Below, one piece after another: positions 60,701 to 64,000 of a stretch of 64,000 bases of DNA. The position numbers and the translations under genes are program-made. The notes below the pieces were generated by a model. That model was not told where the DNA came from. It saw only the letters and a program-made list of their open reading frames with translations, and searched no databases. The stretch is from the NCBI GenBank assembly GCA_034509925.1, contig CM067526.1, positions 3,330,001 through 3,394,000 of the forward strand, given 5' to 3'. Position 1 is the stretch's first letter. Each line of letters opens with the position of its first letter. The DNA is from Hirudinaria manillensis. Lineage: Eukaryota; Annelida; Clitellata; Hirudinida; Hirudinidae.

Positions 60701-63700
60701 GGTCAATCGTTCTAGCCGGTCTTTCGAACAGTCGAAGGCTCGACATTTTTCCGAAAGACCGTCTGCTAGAGTCGCTTTGGTCGAGCGCAATTCTTCGGGA
60801 AAGGTGCCGGCGACCCTTCCCAGTGGCCAGCGTGAGTGGTATAACGGTAGCATAGTTGCCTTCCAAGCAATTGATCCTGGTTCGACTCCCGGCTCACTCA
60901 CTCGTTGTCCGAGCGAGAGGTTTTGAAATTTTCGAAGCCCCGCCTGGACCGAGGGCTGTCCCGATTCAACGAATGAATCGAGATTAAGTTCGTTCGACGT
61001 GGTCAGCGTTCTAGCCGGTCTTTCGAACAGGCGAAGGCTCGACATTTATCCGAAAGGACGTCTGCTAGAGTCGCTGTGGTCGAAGCGAAATTCTTCGGGA
61101 AAGGTGCCGTGGCGACTTCGCAGTGGCCAGCGTTAGTGTTATAACGGTAGCATAGTTTGCCTTCCAAGCCATTGATCCGGGTTCGACTCCCGGCACACGC
61201 ACATCTTGTCCGAGCGAGAGGTTTTGAAATTTGCGAAGCCCCGCCGCACCCTGAGGGCTGGCCCGATTCAACGAATGAATCGAGATTAAGTTCGTTCGAC
61301 GTGGTCATCGTTTCTAGGCGGTCTTTCGAACAGGCGAAGGCTCGACATTTTTCCGGAAGGAAGTCTGCTAGAGTTCTCATTTGGTCGAGCTAAATTCTTC
61401 GGGAAAGGTTCCGGCGACTTCCAGTGGCCAGCGTGAGTGTGTATGACGGTAGCATAATTGCCTTCCCAAGCAATTGAATCCCGGGTTCGACTCCCGGCTC
61501 TACGCACTGTCGTTGTCCGTGCGAGAGGTTTTGAAATTTTTCGAAGCCCCGCCTGACCGAAGGGCTGGCCCGATTCAACGAATGAATCGCAGATTACTTA
61601 TCGTTGCGACGTGGGTCATCGTTCTAAAGCCGTTCCTTTCTCAACAGGCGATAGGCTCGACATTTATCCCGAAAGGACGTCCTGCTAGAGTCGCTTTGGT
61701 TCGAGCGAAATTCTTCGGGAAAGTTGCCGGCGACTTCCAGTGGCCAACGTGAGTGGTATAACGTTAGCATAGTTGCCTTCCCGCAATTGATCCGGGTTCG
61801 ACTCCCGGCTCACGCACCTCGTGTCCGAGCGAGAGGCTTGTTGACATTTTCGAAAAGCCCCCCCCGCCACCCCCCCCCCCTTGGAAAAACCGAGGGCTGG
61901 CCCGATTCAACGAATGATCGAGATTAAGTTCGTTGCGACGTGGTCATCGTTCTATCTGGTCTTCCGAACAGGCGAAGGCTCGAAAATTTATCGAAAGGAG
62001 ACGTCTGCTAAGAGTCGTCTTTGGTCGAGCGAAAATTCTTCGGAAAAGTGCCGGGCGGACTTCCAGTGGGTCCAGCGTGAGTTGTATAACGGTAGAATAG
62101 TTGCCTTCCAAGCAATTGATCCGGGTTCGACTCCCGAGTCACGCACTCGTGTCCGAGCGAGAGGTTTTGAAATTTTCGAAGCCCCGCCTGACCGAGGGCT
62201 GGCCCGATTCAACGAATGATCGAGATTAAGTTCGTTCGACGGTGGTCATCGTTCTAGCCGGTCTTTCGAACAGGCGAAGGCTCGACATTTATTCCGAACG
62301 GACGTCTGCTAGATTCTCTTTGGTCGAGCGAAATTCTGCGGAAAAGTTGCCGGCGACTTCCAGTGGCCAGCGTGAGTGGTATAACGTTAGCATAGTTGCC
62401 TTCCAAGCATTGATCCGGGTTTCGAACTCCCGGCTCACGCACTCGTGTCCGAGCGAGAGGTTTTTGAATTTGTTCGAAGCCCCGCCTGACCGAGGGCTGT
62501 GGCGCCGATTCAACGAATGATCTAGATTAAGTTCGTTCGACGTGTTCCATCGTTCTACCTGTTCTGGTTCGAACAGGCGAAGGCTCGACATTTATCCCAA
62601 AGGACGTCTGCTAGAGTCGGTCCTTTGGTCGAGCGATAATTCTTCGGGAAAGGTGCCGGCGACTTTCCAGTGGCCAGCTGTGAGTGGTATAAACGGTAGC
62701 ATAGTTGCCTTCCAAGCAATTGACGCGGGTTCGACTCCCGGCTCACTGCACTCGTGTCCGAGGCGAGAGGTTTAAAGAAAATTTTCGAAGCCCCGCCTGA
62801 CCGAGGGCTTGCTCCGATTCATGCGAATGATCGCGATTAAGTTCGTTCGACAGTGGTCATCTCGTTCTATCCGTTCTTTTCGAACAGGCGAAGGCTCGAC
62901 ATTCTTCCGAAAGGAGACTTCCTGCTAGAGTCGCTTTTGGTCGAGCGAAAATTCTTCGGTGCAAGGTGCCGGCGACTTTCCACTGCCCAGCGTGAGTGGT
63001 ATAAATAAACGTTAGCAATAATTTTTGCCTTCCAATCAATTGAATCCGGTTCCGACTCCCGGCTCAACGCACTCGTGTCCAGAGCGAGAGGTTTTGAAAT
63101 TTTCGAATCCCCGCCTGACCGATGGCTGGCCCGATTCAACGAATGATCGACGATTAAGTTAGTTCGACGTGGTCATTCGTTCTAGCCCGGTCTTTCGACC
63201 AGGCGAAGGCTCGACATTTTTTCCGAAAGGACGTCCCTGCTAGAGTCGCTTTGGTCGAGCGAAATTTCTTCGGGAAAGGTGCCGGCGACTTTCAAGTGGC
63301 CAGCGTGAGTGGTATCACGGTAGCATAGTTGAATTCCAAGCCAATTGATCCGGGTTCGACTTCCCGGCTCACGCACTCGTGTCCGAGCGAGAGTTTTTGA
63401 ATTTTTCGAAGCGCCCGCCTGCGACCGAGGCCTGGCCCGATTCAACGAATGATCGAGATTAAGTTCGTTTCGACCGTGGTCATCGTTTCTAGCCGGTTCT
63501 TTCGAACATGCGAAGGCTCGACATTTTAATCCGAAAGGACGTCTGCTATAGTCGCAGTTGTCAGGCGAAATTCTTCGGGAAAGGTGTCCGGCGACTTCCA
63601 GTGGCCTCGTGAGTGGTATAACGGTAGCCATAGTTTGCCTTCCAAGCAATTGATCCGGGTTCGACTCCCGGCTCACGCACATCGTGTCCGAGCGAGAGGT

Positions 63701-63715
63701 TTTGAAATTTTTCGA
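48790..63715 (+). repeat. Error-rich part of the tRNA array, copies 58-105
   Basis: Same unit, but every copy has many private substitutions and single-base insertions, and units average about 308 bases. Approximate tRNA starts: 49131, 49433, 49748, 50053, 50359, 50669, 50977, 51280, 51586, 51891, 52204, 52522, 52827, 53133, 53439, 53742, 54052, 54362, 54662, 54962, 55265, 55586, 55889, 56190, 56500, 56810, 57125, 57436, 57762, 58065, 58368, 58673, 58983, 59298, 59605, 59913, 60224, 60523, 60828, 61130, 61429, 61746, 62075, 62370, 62677, 62989, 63303, 63606. TCC anticodons and TTCGACTCC B boxes remain readable in most. Largest oddities are a C-rich insertion at about 61860-61885 and G-rich ones at about 55500-55527. 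Probably uncorrected sequence of consensus units. Confidence 0.9.
48829..48899 (+). tRNA. tRNA-Gly(UCC), array copy 57, disrupted acceptor stem
   Basis: Starts GCGTGCG and ends CGGTAACGC, so the acceptor stem mispairs. Marks the start of the error-rich part of the array. Confidence 0.75.
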
Positions 63716-63903
63716 AGCCCCGCCTGACCGAGGGCTGGCCCGATTCAACGAATGATCGAGATTAAGTTCGTTCGACGTGGTCATCGTTCTAGCCGGTCTT
63801 TCGAACAGGCGAAGGCTCGACATTTTTCCGAAAGGACGTCTGCTAGAGTCGCTTTGGTCGAGCGAAATTCTTCGGGAAAGGTGCCGGCGACTTCCAGTGG
63901 CCA

Positions 63904-63974
63904 GCGTGAGTGGTATAACGGTAGCATAGTTGCCTTCCAAGCAATTGATCCGGGTTCGACTCCCGGCTCACGCA
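63904..63974 (+). tRNA. trnG(ucc): tRNA-Gly(UCC), array copy 106, last in window
   Basis: Consensus gene in a unit that is clean from about 63716 on. The trailer continues to the end of the window, so the array goes further. Confidence 0.96.
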
Positions 63975-64000
63975 CTCGTGTCCGAGCGAGAGGTTTTGAA

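Larger units (their letters stand above)
32133..64000 (+). repeat. Tandem array of 293-bp units, each with one tRNA-Gly(UCC)
   Basis: Head-to-tail array, all units on +, open at the right end of the window. I count 106 full-length tRNA positions and one 5'-truncated copy. Each unit holds a 71-nt tRNA, a trailer with a small hairpin (CTCG-TGTC-CGAG) and two TTTT runs, then a spacer of about 180 bases. By my count one unit has about 31 CpG and seven TCGA sites, in sharp contrast with the AT-rich flank. A second hairpin in the spacer pairs TCGCT and AGCGA (32356-32372 in the first unit). Since 293 is not a multiple of three, long open frames across units shift frame and are not conserved proteins. 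Organisation resembles a 5S rDNA array or satellite. Confidence 0.97.

Noticed and set aside
32259-63975. Hundreds of open frames of 60-346 residues on both strands of the array
   Set aside because: They are translations of the tRNA and spacer. The 293-base period shifts frame each unit, and the minus-strand frames read antisense through the tRNA (motif PGVEPGS), a well-known source of spurious proteins.
32133-64000. tRNA-derived SINE family
   Set aside because: Units are contiguous with fixed period and orientation. There is no A-rich or LINE-like tail and no target duplications, and the cloverleaf is intact.
32133-64000. CRISPR array or 5S rDNA array
   Set aside because: The repeat is 293 bases with no variable spacers, the host is an animal, and no 5S rRNA-like sequence is seen in the spacer.

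Overview
This is a nuclear genomic window from an invertebrate animal. The evidence is intron-rich genes with GT-AG introns, AT-rich introns and intergenic DNA full of (ATT)n microsatellites, and metazoan-specific families (RIM-binding protein, Grainyhead). I cannot fix the phylum from the sequence.

The left half (1-32132) holds four multi-exon protein genes. From left to right they are: the 3' part of a RIM-binding protein (RIMBP, +, to 6217) with two SH3 domains and a glutamine-rich tail; a Grainyhead-type CP2 transcription factor (+, 10640-19963, with a probable tiny first exon at 7649); an unusual 898-residue protein with a disordered N-terminus, a PH domain and a divergent actin fold (-, 21479-27360); and the DNA-repair protein XPC (-, 28120-31833). 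I rebuilt the splicing by hand. In all four models every exon joins in frame. RIMBP and Grainyhead are tandem on +, PH-actin and XPC are tandem on -, and the two pairs converge at about 20-21.4 kb. Nothing suggests a functional link between neighbours.

The right half (32133-64000) is one head-to-tail array of a 293-bp unit. Each unit carries one 71-nt tRNA-Gly (anticodon UCC) gene and a CpG-rich spacer. I count 106 full-length tRNA positions, all on +, plus one copy truncated at the left edge. The array runs off the right end of the window. It begins abruptly inside a tRNA, 300 bp from the XPC start codon.

The array has two textures. Up to about 48.8 kb the units are almost identical, with a few shared variants that suggest block duplication. 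From about 48.8 to 63.7 kb each unit carries many private, mostly insertion-type differences and averages about 308 bp. The last unit is clean again. That pattern looks like uncorrected long-read sequence rather than evolution, so copy number and sequence there should be treated with care.

The two strongest observations are the satellite-like single-isoacceptor tRNA array and the PH-actin fusion protein.
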